A DNA stretch of 5,878 nt, taken from positions 1 through 5,878 of the forward strand of contig CANHBU010000135.1 in the NCBI GenBank assembly GCA_947458345.1, in the 5' to 3' direction. The translations under genes were made by a program, and so were the position numbers. Under the pieces are notes generated by a model. That model was given only the letters and a program-made list of their open reading frames with translations, was not told the origin of the DNA and did not search any database. This DNA is from Comamonadaceae bacterium (lineage in GTDB: Bacteria > Pseudomonadota > Gammaproteobacteria > Burkholderiales > Burkholderiaceae_C). Each line of letters begins with the position of its first letter. Position 1 is the stretch's first letter. Positions 5,050-5,878 of this stretch are shown here, piece by piece.

Positions 5050-5878
5050 GGCTGGCTTTCGTGGGCGCTGGCCTTGACGATGGCGCGGCTGTAGTGCTCG
5101 GTATTGCGCGGCTTGGGTGTGGGCATCTTCTGGATGGGCTTGATGTTGCGCCCCCAACCAGCGGCATCGCTCACCAGCTGGCCGTCTCGCATCACGAAGC
5201 GGCCGCGCAGCAGGGTATGGATGGGGTAGCCCTGGACGCTGCGGCCGTGCCAGGGCGAGATTTTGCTGATGCTTTGCAGCCTGCCCTGGGAGAGGGTGCC
5301 GGACAAGCCCATGTCCACGAAAGCAATGTCGGCATGGGCGCCCACTGCGATCACGCCCTTGGTGCCGTACAGGCCCCAGGCTTTGGCCGGGTTGACCGAG
5401 CTCCACTTGACATAGTCCATCAGGCTGGCGCGGCCCTTGTTGATTTCTGTGAGCATGAGCGGCATTTGCGTCTCCACCCCTGGAAAGCCGCAATCGCACT
5501 CCCAGATATTGGTCCGGGTTTTTTCTTCGGGCGTGTGGGGTGCGTGGTCGGTGGCGATCATGTCGAGCACGCCTTCGACCAGCGCGTCCCACAGCGGCTG
5601 GTTGTGACGCGGCTCGCGGATCGGCGGGTTGACCCGCATCACGCCAGCGAGCTTGCGCATGTGCTCGGTGTTGAGCAGCATGTACTGTGGGCAGGTTTCG
5701 GCGGTGACATCGACGCCGCGCGCCTTGGCCTGGCGCAGCAGAAAGAGCGAGTCAGCGGCGCTGTGGTGGGCGATGTGCACCCGCGCGCCGGTCCATTCGG
5801 CCAGGGTCAGCACCCGGCCAATGGCTTCGATCTCGGCCACTGCTGGCCGCGCGTCGAGGTGGGCCAGCGGGTCGATGC
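5046..5878 (-). CDS. Cyclic amidohydrolase (dihydroorotase/allantoinase/hydantoinase-like), C-terminal part
   Basis: A metal-dependent amidohydrolase expected to hydrolyse the amide bond of a cyclic ureide, pyrimidine or hydantoin. The frame stays open to the right edge (visible residues begin IDPLAHLDARPAVAEIE). A GTG at 5840 is therefore an internal valine and the N-terminal metal site lies outside. About 276 residues are visible. GARVHIAHHS (30-39 of the fragment) holds H37, by alignment from memory a second-metal histidine; the VTAETCPQYMLL strand follows; and IATDHAPHT (107-115) has the catalytic/metal aspartate D110. GFPGVETQMPLMLTE and the C-terminal WHGRSVQGYPIHTLLRGRFV match the small beta domain of the dihydroorotase/allantoinase branch. 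DHAPHT favours that branch over classical dihydropyrimidinase, which usually has DHxPF, while CPQY is hydantoinase-like. Its place beside a transporter points to catabolism rather than pyrimidine synthesis. It overlaps the ATPase start by 4 bp. The exact substrate is not determinable. Confidence 0.88.
   Translation of the reverse strand, partial: IDPLAHLDARPAVAEIEAIGRVLTLAEWTGARVHIAHHSAADSLFLLRQAKARGVDVTAETCPQYMLLNTEHMRKLAGVMRVNPPIREPRHNQPLWDALVEGVLDMIATDHAPHTPEEKTRTNIWECDCGFPGVETQMPLMLTEINKGRASLMDYVKWSSVNPAKAWGLYGTKGVIAVGAHADIAFVDMGLSGTLSQGRLQSISKISPWHGRSVQGYPIHTLLRGRFVMRDGQLVSDAAGWGRNIKPIQKMPTPKPRNTEHYSRAIVKASAHESQP

Noticed and set aside
5050..5592. N-terminal extension of the ABC ATPase frame, which would make a 454-residue fusion
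   Set aside because: The extension is an out-of-frame reading of the amidohydrolase gene (Arg/Pro/His-rich), and the ATPase has a family-like start at 5049 in an ATGA overlap.

Overview
The window is GC-rich, densely coded bacterial DNA. High third-position GC, Proteobacterial-style two-component and two-partner-secretion genes and very short gene junctions suggest a beta-proteobacterium, perhaps Burkholderiales/Comamonadaceae. That taxonomic call is inference only. No tRNA, rRNA, CRISPR array, insertion sequence or phage gene was seen.

Layout: (1) 1-824, plus strand: the C-terminal part of a TpsB/FhaC-type outer-membrane secretion barrel, cut by the left edge. (2) 834-2907, minus strand: a two-component pair in which the OmpR/PhoB-type response regulator comes first and overlaps its histidine kinase by 8 bp. 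The kinase converges on the tpsB-like gene with only 9 bp between the two stop codons. (3) 2908-3012: a 105-bp gap holding a 12-bp perfect palindrome inside a larger imperfect inverted repeat. (4) 3013-5878, minus strand: a tight operon read right to left, consisting of a cyclic amidohydrolase (dihydroorotase/allantoinase/hydantoinase superfamily, N-terminus beyond the right edge), an SsuB/TauB-type ABC ATPase, an SsuC/TauC-type permease and a small DUF3830 protein. The first two junctions are ATGA 4-bp overlaps, and the DUF3830 gene starts 22 bp after the permease stop codon.

Reading of the biology: the right-hand operon looks like an uptake-and-ring-opening module. The transporter would import a small organic compound and the amidohydrolase would hydrolyse a cyclic amide or ureide bond in it. 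The DUF3830 protein, which has a cyclophilin-like fold, is an uncharacterised companion. The periplasmic binding protein expected for this transporter is not in the window and probably lies upstream, beyond the right edge. The two-component pair lies directly downstream on the same strand and could be co-transcribed with the operon or regulate it, but nothing in the sequence proves this. The most interesting points are the uncharacterised operon, the evenly spaced four-cysteine sensor domain of the kinase, and the symmetric element between the operon and the regulator.
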